NCBI GenBank assembly: GCA_019155185.1
Contig: CM032805.1
Location: forward strand, 17,747,591-17,811,590
DNA: 64,000 bases
DNA from: Beaufortia kweichowensis
Taxonomy: Eukaryota > Chordata > Actinopteri > Cypriniformes > Gastromyzontidae
Direction of reading: 5' to 3'
The first letter of the stretch is position 1, and each line of letters begins with the position of its first letter. This document shows positions 1 to 41,338 of the stretch, in pieces. The position numbers and the translations under genes are program-made. The notes under the pieces are model-generated. The model was not told where the DNA came from and searched no databases. It worked only from the letters and a program-made list of their open reading frames with translations.

Positions 1-680
1 GCTAACAGATATCATGACCAGCAGCTCCAGAGATGGTTTAATGATTTCCTACGGTCTGATCATCATTGTGAGAGTAAAGATGAGAGAAAACCACAAGACC
101 ACAGAAACAAACCCAACGCGTGCCGGCTTTCAACAGCATCTTTATCCCTTTAAGTCTTATTACTGCAATTAGACAAACGTCTTCAGTGTTCATCAGGGGA
201 TCATCTCATATCAATCAGTCATTATTCAGAGAATTGGCATTCATGCCAGATAATCTTCCATGTGTTGCATTTAGAAAATAATAAAGTTTAAGACCTTTGG
301 ATTTACTGTAAGGATCTAAAAGAAGAACAAGAAGATCTCACAGATACACATGTTTCTTTGACTGATTCCAGCGGCATCCATATACAGCCATTAAATAACT
401 CATTCAATGACAATCCAAACATCTACAGTGCCGCGAGACATCCGTCAACCTGAAGAGCTGATGTTGTAAGACTGGATTCTGTGTAATCTAAATGATTAAC
501 ATGCTGTAATGCAGATCTATAGCACAGGACAGATCACTTTCATTTAAACAAACCTGAATGTCTATATTTATATATTAACCTTTAGAGCATAAACATTTGT
601 ACACAACTGTGAAAACTCTTACATTTAAAGCTGCTGTTTAGAAACATAAAGAACCTTTCAGTTCCACAAAAGCTTCTTTA

Positions 681-1026
681 TAGTGTTGTCACGGTACCAG
701 TCAAATCCAAGGGTCTCGGTACCAAAGCAAAACACAAAAAACAAACTACTTATACAACACACTATTTTATTAATAAAGGTTTTTTTTTGCTGCTGTACAA
801 GAAAACAATGAATAAAGTTCAGTAAGACAACTGGCTATTCAATATTAGATCACTAGCACCAGCTAAAATACTAGTTTTAAACAACACACCTGCCCTGATG
901 AAAACACTGATATTAACCACATTCCACATGATTGCTAGTCATGCACATATTAACAAATAATCCTTGTATCCTTTTATTTTTTAGTACGGATTTGGTACTG
1001 AAGTACCAGGGCTTTTGACAACACTA
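681..1026. mobile_element. Non-autonomous hAT-like DNA transposon (MITE)
   Basis: A perfect 11-bp terminal inverted repeat is present: TAGTGTTGTCA at 681-691 and TGACAACACTA at 1016-1026. GGTACC-type subterminal repeats lie inside it. The flanking 8-mers CTTCTTTA and CTACTTTG match at 6 of 8 positions, as expected for an old hAT target duplication. There is no coding capacity. Confidence 0.7.
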
Positions 1027-1204
1027 CTACTTTGTAGAGGAAACAGAGAAAATAGATACTATGGCATCGCTGTAAAGAATCTTTTAAGGCCTTTAATTTA
1101 TACATCAGTCATCTAGATCATCTAGACTCCTGGCTAGAAGAACCTGAAAAGCACATAGAGAAGAGCTAAAAACAGCACAAGACGTCACAGTAACTGCACG
1201 ACAG

Positions 1205-1295
1205 CATGCTAAAAACCACCAGCAACACCCTAGCAACACCCTAGCAACAGCACTCATGTCACCTTAGCAACTCCATACTGTAGCAACACACAAGA
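1205..1295. repeat. CCTAGCAACA-type short repeat
   Basis: The motif CTAGCAACAC is repeated in near tandem around 1221-1250, and TTAGCAAC and GTAGCAAC variants follow. This texture is common in fish dispersed repeats. The family was not identified. Confidence 0.5.
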
Positions 1296-1703
1296 GTCAG
1301 CAGTTATAGTTTCTTTAGGAAATAAAACAATGTCTTATTAAAGCTGCTGTGAGTGTGATATGAGCAAATGATGAACATCATCATCATCCAGCACAGCCAG
1401 ATGTGATTAAACTGGATATACAGTGAAAGAAGAGCTGCGTGTTGATTAGAGACGTAGTTAAAGATGCAGAATATTGTTTGTTCAGTAGTATAGGAGACTG
1501 AATGTCTTAACAGTGGCCTCATGTTTCATATCATTTGAATACTTCTTTGAATACAATTCATATTGAGTTTTGGTCCGAGCGATGACCAGTTGCACCGCCG
1601 ATTTGAATTCTGTTAACCACACAGAATATGCAAATAAAGTCATGAATTTACACACCTTACCTGCCCTGATTTACCCGAGTCTTCTACCAGTTTGACTGCT
1701 CTG

Positions 1704-1717
1704 ACACACACACACAC

Positions 1718-1806
<89 letters not shown>

Positions 1807-1822
1807 CACACACACACACACA
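1704..1822. repeat. (CA)n microsatellite
   Basis: About 119 bp of nearly pure CA dinucleotide with a few CG and GA interruptions, upstream of runx2 P1. Confidence 0.95.
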
Positions 1823-3304
1823 ACATCTATATGCCTTTATATCGGCATGTATAATCCACTGATTCTATATTAATACTTACAGTGAGCAGATAACACTCAT
1901 CATTTACTGACACTTACTGTAAAGGTTTAGACATTATAAAGTTATAGAGTTTAAATTCTAACATAAAACATCACTTGTAATAGAAATAAAAAGGTACTAA
2001 AATGACTAATATTTGGAAATTTTACATTTACAAAATATTTAAAGACAAAAAATCTCTAAAAAGCCCAAAATTAGAGCCGGTACCGGTTGATATGAAAACT
2101 TTTCATTTCATCATATGACTTTTAATTTAACACAGGTGAATCTCAAATGAATGTCATGTTAAATATACCACAGCTGAACTACACAAACATTTCACATTAC
2201 ATCACTTTAACCCTAATGTCTGCTATTCATGAACTTACAAAACTGAAGAGAAATACTCTGATAAATTACTACACTACACAAAGACACAACATACAAACTC
2301 TTCTGAGAGAATCAACACAAAATCTATAGTGTCTGTAAGATGTCCTACTGAAATAAAGCAAATCTTCTTCCATAGACAACATACACTATTCAGAAGGGTT
2401 TTTTAATGTTCATAAATAATTCTTAAATACTGAGAAAGTGTTTGTTTGTTTTTTCAAACTTTAAAATGTATAAATGTCATTACATAACAAAAATAAAACC
2501 AAGCAGACATTTATTTAACATATCCATCTGCTGCTTATTTCCATCATACAGTACATGTGTGTATCTAAATGAAAGTGCTGAACATCTCACAATATCACAA
2601 CAACACACATCTGATTTGTCATGTCCTTTGGCTTTAATTGCTATTTACACAATGAGAAAGCCATTGGTATTCGTGTGAGTTCAGTGTAAACATCATGTCC
2701 ACATGTCAACATGCACCTTAAATAATTCTGCATCATCAGGACTGTAAACACTCAAAAAATAACTCCTTCAGTTTCTATTTTGAGAGGCTGTAAAGACGAG
2801 ACACAACAAGAAAAAGCATGAATCTGCTAAAAGACATAAATCAAACCAAAGAGCATCTTACAGACTACAGCATCATTTAACTTCTGAAACTTTAAGATTA
2901 AAACTGAAGGAGAAAAAGAAGATGCTGAACACTAAACACTGAGAAACCTATTAGTACAAAAGAATCCTGACTGATAATTCACCATCATTACACGAGAGAG
3001 AGACAGACGTGATTTAAGAGTGAACGGTCACAAACACAGATCACCCGTGAAGGAATACAGGTGTTGAAACAGTAGGTGAACATAACATGGAGATAGTTTG
3101 TGAAAAGAGCACGAGAGCTCCGTCCAGACGCGCCGCACGAGAGCTTCGTGATGAAACTCGTCAGCAGCTCACGTTCAGATATTTACAGGAGCTGAGGTTT
3201 CTGGACGAGACGGCCGACAGGAGGGCTGAACCCTGTCGTGATGTCATTAAACACATGACCCAGCCTCTCCAGTAACAGCCCGTCAGGAGGGGAAAAAGCG
3301 CGTT

Positions 3305-3651
3305 TTAAAGCGTACACGTTTTTGGATTGTGAGAATGTCTCATTCCCCTCACAAACAACCACAGAACCACAAGTGCGGTGCGCGAGATTTCCCCAGGACG
3401 ACAGGAGGGAGCCAGCGGGGCGTAAATGGTTAATCGGAGTGGGTCAACCCCAGGCACAGAGACCCAACGCGTCTGTAAGTACGCTCTTAACCACACCACT
3501 AGAACCAATATATCTGCAGCACGACACCGTCTTCTCTCTCACACTCCTTCTGTTTCTTCACATGCCTTGATATGATTTCTGCTCCCGCTTCAGGACTTTC
3601 AGGGTCACCACGACCTCCAGAGGAGAAATCTGAGGATACTGACGTCTGGCT
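3305..3651 (+). promoter_or_regulatory. runx2: runx2 distal promoter (P1) leader with RUNX sites
   Basis: The sequence just upstream of the P1 start codon holds AACCACA at 3357-3363, AACCACA at 3365-3371, TGCGGT at 3374-3379 and AACCACA at 3489-3495. It also has the block TAAATGGTTAA at 3423-3433. From memory, the order of these blocks resembles the mammalian RUNX2 P1 leader, where RUNX sites mediate autoregulation. The transcription start is not located; it probably lies near or upstream of 3305. Confidence 0.7.
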
Positions 3652-31104
<27,453 letters not shown>

Positions 31105-31690
31105 GAAGGTCAAACAACACGACACTGTTAGCCTTAAGAACAGAGTGAAGGAGATGATCATTAACAGGGAAAAACATGAAGCACAAACTCGTGTGTGTTG
31201 AAGGGTTGCAGTGTATTTTTATGCCATTTAGCTCGTGTGACATTCCACAAATCAGTAAGATAACACACACCAGTCATCAGTTATTCCCCGACATGTCAAT
31301 CTAAACCGATCCTGAAGAGTAAAAACATCACACACATGATAACTGATCCTTTATCTGCTCTCACTATAGAAATAAATCCACAGAAGATTTTTGGTATAAT
31401 TAAGCATTTCTGAACACTGAAAGTGAATTTTCTTTATTTATGTGGGACTCCCTCGTGTTTAATTTATGTGTAATGTGGTAGCAGATAAAACATTAAAGGT
31501 TTAAATTATGTCTTTAGAGGGACGAAATTTAAGATGTTTGAATAATATTTTTGGCAACATCTATTATTATTTAATGAACTTGATGAAATATTTACTCTTT
31601 TTTTATAATTTAAATGTTTGTTTATGATTATTTTTGTTATTGTTGTAAAGCAGCTGAATAAATATTCAACGGTACGAGCACTATGAAGGA
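31105..31690 (+). other. runx2: runx2 3' UTR (minimum extent)
   Basis: AT-rich sequence after the stop codon. The first clear AATAAA is at 31657-31662. Mammalian RUNX2 3' UTRs run for several kilobases, so further sites downstream (for example AAATAAAT near 32445) may also be used. Confidence 0.55.
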
Positions 31691-34600
31691 AGAAAACATG
31701 GTCGAATAACTTAATCCACGTTCAGATTTGTGGATTTCCCTTTTTTTACTCACAATAATATCTCTGTCATTCTGATTCAATGCGTTTCATATTCACATTT
31801 TGAAGAAATTAAGAGCATTAAGACATTCACAGTCTCTAAAAACAGAACATCCATCATTAAATCATAAATGTTAAGAGAGTTATGTTCACCTTTAGTTTAT
31901 CAATGTTTAGCATCTTAATTTATTATAGATTGTGTTTTTATTTAATGTAGCAGTGATCAAATCTCACTGAACGTTTGTTTTTCTCATGATTAAAGTCTCT
32001 TGTGCAGATTTATAAACTACACAATGACCCTCTGTAGTGAAACTAGATGATTAAACGCACTTTGTACGTTAGATGAACTGAATGAAACAATATCAAGCGT
32101 ATCATCTCAGAAACATATCTGCTAGGAATAATAATAATAATTTAATATCACTGACATGTTATACAATATCAAGAAAAAAGACATAGCAGATGTTTACTGA
32201 AAATCATCTCCATTTCTAGTTATTGAATTTATTTATTGGAATTATAAATCAAACTATAATAATTTGGCATAAAACTGTTAAATGTTTTAAACATTTATAT
32301 AATTGTATATGTCTGTGGATTTCATAATTGGACTTTGAATGAGATGTTTGTTACTCGGCTGCTGGCGGCTCCCTGTCTTTCATTCTTTCATTTTATTGTA
32401 TTTTTATCTAAATCAAAGCACTTCTGTTTGTTATGGTAGAGAAAATAAATGAAGCTTAAAGAGCAAGATTAACAAGAAAAGGTGAATTTCATGAAGAAGT
32501 ACAAAGAGTCAAAACAAAAGATGATATGAAACAAAAACGAATTCTTGTCTAATATCATACAATGTGTGTGATTAAAATCATCATCATCACACGTCCTGTT
32601 TCAGGGTCAAAGGTCAAGCTTTCTCCTGTACAGTATTAAACTCTGCTGTCTCTTTAAATCTCACACAGTTTCTGGTTCTGCTAGTGAGGAGATGTTTACA
32701 CAGACTGCACTGCTTCAGTCGTCACTACAACAGAAGAACATTCATCTCTCTTTATACATCAATATGCTGATAATCTTCTGCGTTTGTCATGTAGTATCTT
32801 CACACCGGCTACTTTAAGACTATTGTAAATCAAATCTAATACAAATACGTTCTTTGCTGTTACATCTGAGAAGCTTTTCCAAGAAATACATATAAATGTT
32901 GTTTATATAGCCAATACACGATGTCAACTTAACTCCTTAATACCGTCTGGATCTGATGATCTTTATATCTGTTTGTGTGCGCTGAGAGAACTGTCAAACC
33001 TGTTTCTACAAGACCGTTTTTAAACATTTCTGATGATTGTATAATTTGTCTTTGAGAATAAAAACTGCTTTTTGTTATACTTTTCCTGTTATAGAGATCA
33101 TGTGTGCCGTGGGTCAGTCTCATGTGTTAACAGAAACCCATCAGAGATGATCAAACCTCTGAATTTAAATCCTGTCTGTCATCTGAGAAGAAACACATCA
33201 ACAAGAGTTTTACTGAACTGAACCAGCAGTCCGACAGAAAACGCTGGAAGGTTTCTGACTGTTTGTCTCACACACACACAGTTAAATAAGGTTTACAACT
33301 AACATTAATCTGAATAAATCTAAAACCAAACTTCACACTAAAGTAAAGATTTACAACTAAAAGAAAACAATAGAAGGACTGGGTTCTTTAGGAGCTCTAG
33401 ACATTTAATGGTTCTGTTTGAACTTCAGGTCATCTTGAGCACATCTACATGAGATCTAATGTGATTTCCTCTCAACATACACTTAAAGACATTCTAGATC
33501 AGATGAAGATCGGCAGATCAATCACTAAAGCTGGATCAGTGTTTGCTTTAGATCACAAAACACTTGATGAACTCATTCACTGCTACTAACACACACATAT
33601 CATTCTGTATCATCTCTTTCTTTAAGATGATCTCCTATCGTTCAGTTATACAGGTCAGTCATTTCTCATCGAGTCACTGAAATCTGCATTTTTCAGCCAA
33701 ACTCGACGTCCCAGCGGCTTCACGGCTGAAAACAGAAAGCCGTAGTGTTCTGATGATTTACACTGAAGGATTCGCTGTCACCGGGAGGTTTCTCTACAAA
33801 TGAAGTGTGAAGCTCACGAGAGCAGCAGATCTTTAAACACCTTCAGCTCACTGGCAGTAAGATCTCAATATCACACACGGTCTGTCTGCTGTCAAACACA
33901 TTCAACAAGAAAAAACAAAAACAGCTTTTCTTGATCCCTTGTGTGTGAAAAGTGTTCATGGATTCCAATAACAAGAATCCAGCACAACCCACACATTCAT
34001 GAGTAAAACACTGTCATTTACCTGAATTAAAAATTAAACACACTGTATTATTGATGATGGACGGTAAGGTGAATATATACAAAAACTCCCTCTCATGATG
34101 ATGATGAGATGAAACATCTGTAGTGAAAACATCTAAAACATTAGTTCAGTATGAGTATCATCATGGTGATCTGGGAATGTACTTTTTATTTAAAGTGGCT
34201 GATCAAATATTTAGGTGCATTTAATTCATTTGAACATGAATCAAAAACAAGTGTGTGAATGTCACATCAAATGAAACTATGAACAAAATCCACTAATGTC
34301 TTCATTCTTTATTCTCTATGGTGTTTTTCTGTCTTTCTGTTAAACAAATGCTTATTACTTAGTTTGATATGTTTTACCTACTGTAGTAGTGTAATGTCAT
34401 CCATTTAAAGCGCACTTTAACTTTGTAATTACTACTGATAGTGCTCAATAAAAACACACTGATCTGAGAGAGACGAGAGAACTAATACAGACCTTAAAAT
34501 CACTTAAACTCTTTGACTGGTCAGGTGATGGTTTCTCAGGCCGTTCTTCATCTCCAGTAAGACAGAAAGTGAATGTGAAAAGCATTAGAGACACTTTTTT

Positions 34601-36680
34601 CTGACACCTCCTAACCTAAACAAACACACATGTGTGAGAGTGACATTACTTCACCCTCCATCATTCTCACCCTCTCAATCTGATTACCCAGCATGCATCA
34701 GTCCTGACATCACGACCACAGAAACTCTGTTAGTATGACATCACACTGACATTTCAAATAAAGTTGAAAGAAAAACGTACTGTTGTGTAAACGCTCAAAT
34801 AAATCAACTCGATCAATAATTTGACATCATGAATGATAATCACAACAATAATCTTCTCATACGTCTCCCAGCAGAAGTCACATCAGTCATTTAAAGGTGA
34901 TTCTCTGGAACGTAAAAAGCCCTTGATACACTTTCATTTCACAAGAAACAGAGATTCAGAACGAATAAGTGTTTCACAAAAGAAAGAATATCACATGGGT
35001 TTGAAAGGACATGATGACAGTATTCCTTTAAGAGCAATTCAGAGCTTTCCACGGAAAAACTAATGATATCTAAATACTCAAATAGGCAAACGATGGAGAG
35101 CAGATGAAATTATAACATACACATCCAGTCAAATGGAAACTTCAAGATGATAAAGAAAAATCTGAAAATCCCAAAGGCAGAAAATGATATATTCTTAGCA
35201 AAGCAAACAATAATGAATGGCATTTCACAGAGTCACGACATGAAGACTTTTTCTTTTCCATCATGAAATGTGAAATCTCATCATGAGGTGCAGACAGACG
35301 GCATTGAAGTCTAAATCAGTATGCGAGTCGTGTGGTGTGTACCCGCTGTAATTATCCTGCTGTTTGAAACAGAGGCAAACTTGAACATTTGGTATCATTT
35401 AGAGGCCGGCGGGACTGATTTTCAGTCACACATCCAGTGAGATCTCAGAGGATATTAAAGTTCAGTCACGCTTGAATCAGATCTATCATTATATGAATCT
35501 AACTGATGTTAGTGATGTGAGAAGAGCTGCGAAGGATCAAGTTAAATCAGGTAATCTCATGCTCTTCTCTAGACAACATTTCATTACAGATTTATAATGT
35601 GCTGCTTTTGTTAAAACTCGATCTTTCTGACTGATTTACAACAGTAACAAATTCAAATACTAAACTAGAATAAAAAACTATAATAGTAAAAAGAAATACT
35701 AGTTTGTAGAGCATTGCTAGATGAATGTCTGCATGTTATTCTGCTCTCATCTTCAGTGGTTTTTTGCCCTTTTTAATACATTTTATCCACCAAAACAATA
35801 ATAGTCATTCTGATCTTTTAACAAAGCAAGTACATTATTCCTAAAACAAACCACACATGATCAAGAACATTTCAACTGTGTATCCAAATGATCTTTACCA
35901 GCTTTTGAAAATCGAACTATCATTTGATTTCTTTGTTTAATGACAGTTTAATCCAGCAGGAACTAGTACTGGTTTTATATTTCCACTGGCAAAGATTATT
36001 TCAAAACAACAAATGTGACGATAACAAAACATCAAGATAAAATATATTCACATGACAAGCAAATCATCATCAGATGGTAATAAAAGCTAGAGTTCTGTAT
36101 GTTGTATGAGGGTTGTGTGTATGTTGTGTGTGTGGTGAGAATAGAGTTGAATATTTACTGTTTGTGTTTGAGTAAAATAAAGACTGCAGATGGTTTGAAT
36201 TAGTCGTGAACGTGTGTTCTTCACTTCAGGATGTGTACTAATGAAAACTCTCCTGTTACTCCAATCTAATACTGCACTAATGTTATTCTGCTAAACACAG
36301 CGATGAATCTTTCAGTCGTGTGAAATATTATCTACAGCTGTAAGAGAATAACACATGTAAGATGTCATGCAGCACTTAAAACTCTTTCTGTTATTGAAGT
36401 ATAATCCTGTAAAACAGATTCACATGATTTGCTGATCTGTGCAGGTGTTTGTAGTCAAGCTGCTGTTCAATTTTCCAGTTTAACTTCACTAAACCAACAG
36501 ATCAAAGAATGATCAGTGTATCAATGTAAAATACCGTCTATTATCACCGAAAATGATATGACATCATTATCAATTCAAAAAGGATTTTCTGTTGAGTGTT
36601 TTTCATTTGTCGAGCCTTTGCTCTCTGACACACTGTGACTAAATAACAACCAATCAAATGAATCTTTACAAAAAATATAT
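31691..36680. other. Gene-free interval between runx2 and clic5
   Basis: About 5 kb of AT-rich unique-looking sequence. I see no exon I can support. A more GC-balanced segment at about 35280-35430 may be a conserved non-coding element. The clic5 3' UTR probably ends near 36680. Confidence 0.5.
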
Positions 36681-37155
36681 TTTATTTCAATTGAGAAAAG
36701 GTTGAAAATATTTGAGACACATCTGCATAATGTGTCCAGATTGTGTGACTAAAGATCAATATGAAATGTTTCATGTTAATAACAGTCTGTCATTATCATC
36801 ATCAGCTGCTGGATCTCATTAGAACAGCTCTGAATCTGTCAATTCCTTCAGTTTCCACAAGGTGGAGATTGTGTGATTGAATGTGATTTACATTCATAAA
36901 AATAAAATCTGTGATGAAATATTTGTGCTTAATATATAAGCACAAATGAAATTATTTTACACAAGCTAGCAAAAATAAATGTATACAAAACTCTTTCCTA
37001 CAACTAACAAAGAAATAAAGTAACAGCTCGAGCACATCCAAATGATTAGATTCTGTTCATCCAGTGGCACAGCGTTTCATCAAGTCACATACAGACAGTA
37101 AACATGATGGTAAAACCTTTAATGTTCCAGTAAATGTTGTTTGTATGTGATGTGT

Positions 37156-39079
37156 TCACTTGCCCAGTCTCTTGGCTACATCCTGATAGGCCAGTTCAAT
37201 CTCTCTGTCCGCTGGACACGTGTTTGTGAACTCATCTCGAGCGTAAGCGTTCTGAAGATATCTCCAAACTCCACTCCAATCTACTGGAATCTCAAAGTTA
37301 CGATATTTTTTTGAAACCACCTGGAACAAAAGTAGACAAATAATGAATGATCTAGAATATAAGCACGACCCATTTAACAATCATACAGAAACTGATTTAC
37401 AGGAATAAATCTACTGTTAGAGATATTATATAGAGATGGAGATGGTGTGACAACTAGCTCCGCTTTTCTGAGTGCTATTAGGATTATTTTCTGGTTCATC
37501 ACCTTCACTACATGGAGTTTAGGAAGAAGGTTGCAGTCGGCGAGCGTTAATTCATTTCCATCCAAATACTTGCGGTTGGAGTGCGTCTCGTCCCCCGTCT
37601 CATCCGGCAGAGGAGAGTTTAGAAAGTGATCCAGTTTCTTCAGAGATTTCAGGAGCCCTTTCTCCAGACCTACACGAGCAAACATTGAACACGTGCTTGT
37701 GATGTTAGATCTGTAGAAGTCACAGCAGAGAGTCACTGTCTCATCAACTCACTGGCATTTGCTTCCGCTGACGTGTTCTTGATGTACGCTGAGAACTTTG
37801 CAAAGACGTCATTCCCTGCTGTATTTGACTCTTTGTTCTTTGCAGCCAGTTTTGGAAACCTTAACAAAATAACTCTTAAGTTTAAAATGGTAATTTCCTC
37901 CCAAACCACTAACTAGACTCGATATGTATTTGATATGTGCTCGATCGATCTCGTCAACCTACTTTGGAGGTGCCAGCATCTCTTCCAAGAATTCTTCGAT
38001 TTTGTTGACGTCTGTGCGCACCTCTCCGTTGAAGGTGAGGAAGGGTGGAGGTGTTCCTGGAGCCAGATTATGAAGATCTGCTGGTTTCCTTCAAGATAAA
38101 AGACATCGTTGTTACTGTAATGAGAAATGTGTCGTGAATCTGAAGTGTAATGACAGGAGCGAATGATTCTCTGACGCTGTCACCTCTTCAGATCGACGGT
38201 GGTGACGTTAAACACGACGCCCTTCAGCCACAGAATCATAAACAATCGCTGAGAGAACGGACAGTTTCCGATACTCTCTCCATCACTGCCTGCCTGAACG
38301 ACACAAACACACATCATTATAACACATCACAATATTAAAAACATCACACAAAACAACATCAGAGCATCTTTCCAAACAAGAGCTCAGTGTAAAACTGTGT
38401 AAAAACTGAATAAACACAACACAACAGACTTTATTCCCACACACACTTCAGAACAATACAACACAATACAGGCGATGTGAATCAATGTCCTCTGTATTAC
38501 TGGGAGTGTTTCTAACGGGTCCAGTAACCCGAGCCGGACATCAGATCCACACACCAGCTGAATAATTCATGGAAATTCCATTACCTGTCCTATCAGACCA
38601 CAGCGAAGTCAAACTCCAGTTATCTGTCATACACACCTGAACTAATGTGTGTTTATCACTTTAACTTTATATGCTGCTGAGAGAGATATCAAAGAGTTAA
38701 ACACACAGACCGATCGCACATTTACATCACGTTCATAATACTTCATCAACAAGATCAGATTTAATCATATACTTATACAGCAGTTTCTACTGTTCACATC
38801 TCATTCACACATCTGACAAATAACGCTCAGATAACAGCACATGATGATAATCATGAAGAAAATCATTCAACAGTAACTTTCTGAAGTCTTTTCAGATTCT
38901 TTATAACTTCACGCATGGCAGAATCTCACCAACAAAACTACTGAGACAATCCTGACATTGAACTTTAACTCATCCAGAACACAACATGTGCTTTCTAAAA
39001 CACCAGAAGATCTTGTTTTCATTCTTACCTTCACAAACAGCTCAATATCAGGATCTTTCTCCTCTTCATTTGAGGTCAT
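37156..39079 (-). CDS. clic5: Chloride intracellular channel protein 5
   Basis: GST-fold CLIC protein linked to the actin cortex, ezrin/radixin and stereocilia or podocyte membranes. The minus-strand exons are 39079-39029, 38293-38184, 38088-37963, 37859-37753, 37669-37503 and 37320-37156. All phases close to give 241 aa. The N-terminus is MTSNEEEKDPDIELFVK, so this is the short (CLIC5A-type) form. The glutaredoxin-like motif GNCPFSQR has its redox cysteine at residue 28. FLDGNELTLADCNLLPKLHV-type and NAYARDEFTNTCPADREIEL-type helices follow, the first with YLDG in place of FLDG. Exon sizes of 110, 126 and 107 nt match the CLIC family. CLIC4 is about as similar in parts; the position between runx2 and enpp4 supports clic5. 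A possible poly(A) signal (TTTATT on +) lies at 36681. Confidence 0.93.
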
Positions 39080-39361
39080 ATCGGTCCCGTTTCAGCAGCT
39101 GATCACTAATGACGTTTGAGTTGCAGTGATGGTTTTGTTGTGATGGATTGGGGCTTGTTTTGATTTGGTCCTGCTGTCAGCTTTCACAGAAGAGCCAAAA
39201 ATATCCTCAATGTGGAGGAGGAGTTTAGTGTCACCTACACCACTGCATGTCTCTCGCTCACTCGCTCACTCGCTTATAGAAATATCATGAATCATATTTC
39301 AGCCCGTCCTGATGATCTCTCACGGCTGTGAAAACACTCTGTCCTTCTTTCCTGAGAAAAG

Positions 39362-39383
39362 GTTATATATATATATATATATA
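39362..39383. repeat. (TA)n microsatellite
   Basis: A short TA run directly at the left end of the transposon-like repeat that starts near 39384. This is a common insertion context for TA-targeting elements. Confidence 0.8.
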
Positions 39384-39720
39384 CAGTAGCAGTCAAAAGT
39401 TTGGAAACACTTACTCACTGTTGATTTCTTCACACATGTTAGAATAGCAGTAAACTCATGAAAGTCATGAAATAACACAACTGTAACTGTGGGAATCATG
39501 TTGTGACTAAAATCATGTAAAATAAATGAACACTATATTATATTTGATCATCTTCAAAAGTAGTCAGACTTTGTGTAGAATTTGTTCTTGATATTTTATC
39601 ATCCAGATTCTTCAGGTCTCTAAACCTGAGAAGCTTTTCAAACAGAACTGAAGTCATTTCTATCTATCCTGAACTCTTATTGACTGATTTTTATTCATTA
39701 CTTGTTCCAGCACAGATCAT
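39384..39720. mobile_element. Non-autonomous DNA transposon copy 1 (right end lost)
   Basis: It begins ACAGTAGCAGTCAAAAG and is clearly homologous over more than 250 bp to the element at 53246. Shared strings include AATCATGTTGTGACTAAAAT and AAAGTAGTCAGACTTTGT. The right inverted repeat is not found, so this copy is truncated. It lies between clic5 and enpp4. Confidence 0.75.
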
Positions 39721-41338
39721 CTCACCCAAACGTCATTTACCGGGAGTTGTCTGTATTTGTGAGCGTGAGACGTGAGGCCTAAAACATTCCAGTGGCTTCA
39801 GTCTAAATATAAGAGCTGAACATTCACACGTCATCATCACTGACCTCAGAACAGTCAAGAGTCACACATCAGTATTAGCACATCAGTTTACATAAGACAC
39901 AACACTAAACATATACAGACTCGCTGTAACACAATTACACAACATGAAGAGCGACCTCTAGTGGAGGCTTTTATCCTTGACGTGTATCTCAGTTTAATGT
40001 GCACAAACACAATTCTGTGTGACGGATCTATGAAGATTACAGGTGAAGTAACTCTCATTTATTTTTGTAACATTTGCTAATGGTTTACAAACAAAGGTAA
40101 TGAAACAATTCATTCATTGTTCACTATAACAAAATCACAGTAAAACAAATCTTATATAGAGATTTTATTTGATTTTCATCAGCTGACAGACATCAGTAAC
40201 TACTAATGTATTAGTATATAGTTTTTGCCTTGCATAGTCAAATGAAGCTTTGGATTCATAACAACAAACATTTTATACTTCAATAATACTTTATAAACGA
40301 AAATGATCTCCTTAATCTCAGTAACTAAAACTCCAGTGCTAAATGTACCGATAAAGACATTTGTCACAAAATGACAATTAATAATAATGATGATGATGAT
40401 AAAGATGAGATCAAGTCAACTAATATCACATTCAAATCAAACTCAGTGCATGACATTACAACTAAAAACCAATAAACACCATAACAGCATTACCTTCATT
40501 CCCAATAAAACCAGTAACACAAGTTTAAAAAGCACACCAAACATCATTTAAATAGAAAAATATAATTCCCCCTTAAATAAAATTCATTAGAAGATTCATT
40601 AGAAAGCAAAACAAAACAAGCGTCCTCATCCAGAAGCAGCAGGAAGATTTTTCTCGTAGTGCAACAAACACATTTCATGAAGAATCTCTCAAGAAAAGAA
40701 AAGAAAACCTTAAGCCTTAAATCTTACAGACATGACATTTATCATTCCTGTAGAGACAGACGAACTTAAGTGTTTATCTGAATGTGCCTGTATAACCTGA
40801 CCAGAGCGACGTCTACCTCCATGAGAGAGAGAACACGTACAGTATCGCTGCACGTCTCCTCAAGTAACATCAAGATTCAAAGAAATGTCTTTTTTAACAT
40901 ATACATAGATAGATAAATGCAAAGCAACACGCTGGTAAATATCCTTAGAATAATATTTCAAACCCATCATAAGAACAACTGCTTTTCAATCTGTGTTAAC
41001 AGCCACACGCCACGCATTTACAATATTTCTACACAGTTTTATGTGGTTTTGGGGATATTGATAGTAATTTGCAGTGAAAGACAAAAGCACTAAAACCTTG
41101 TGAATCTTTAAAGGTTAAACACAGTTCTGATTTATCATCAGAAGTGTAAATGCGTTTGTTGAATTTATCCATCGAATGTTCAATATGATTGTCACTTTTA
41201 CACCATTTGTGTCATTATTTGCTCACCCTTATGTGACTCTATTTAATCAAACAGAAATAATAATGTGTGACAGACGTTTTTGACGTTTGAATGAAGTGAA
41301 AGTCCCGTCTCTCATCAATCAGAGTACCTGTCCGTCTC
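39721..41338. other. Interval between the transposon copy and the enpp4 stop codon
   Basis: AT-rich sequence without recognisable exons. Much of it is probably enpp4 3' UTR on the minus strand; several TTTATT hexamers (for example near 40057) could serve as its poly(A) signal. Confidence 0.4.

Noticed and set aside
3087..3275. 62-codon frame just upstream of runx2 P1
   Set aside because: It has no family similarity and lies in the promoter or leader region. It could at most be a uORF if the start site is further upstream, which I cannot show.
39080..41338. Long CLIC5B-type alternative first exon
   Set aside because: No long acidic frame with a suitable donor was found upstream of the clic5 exon 1.
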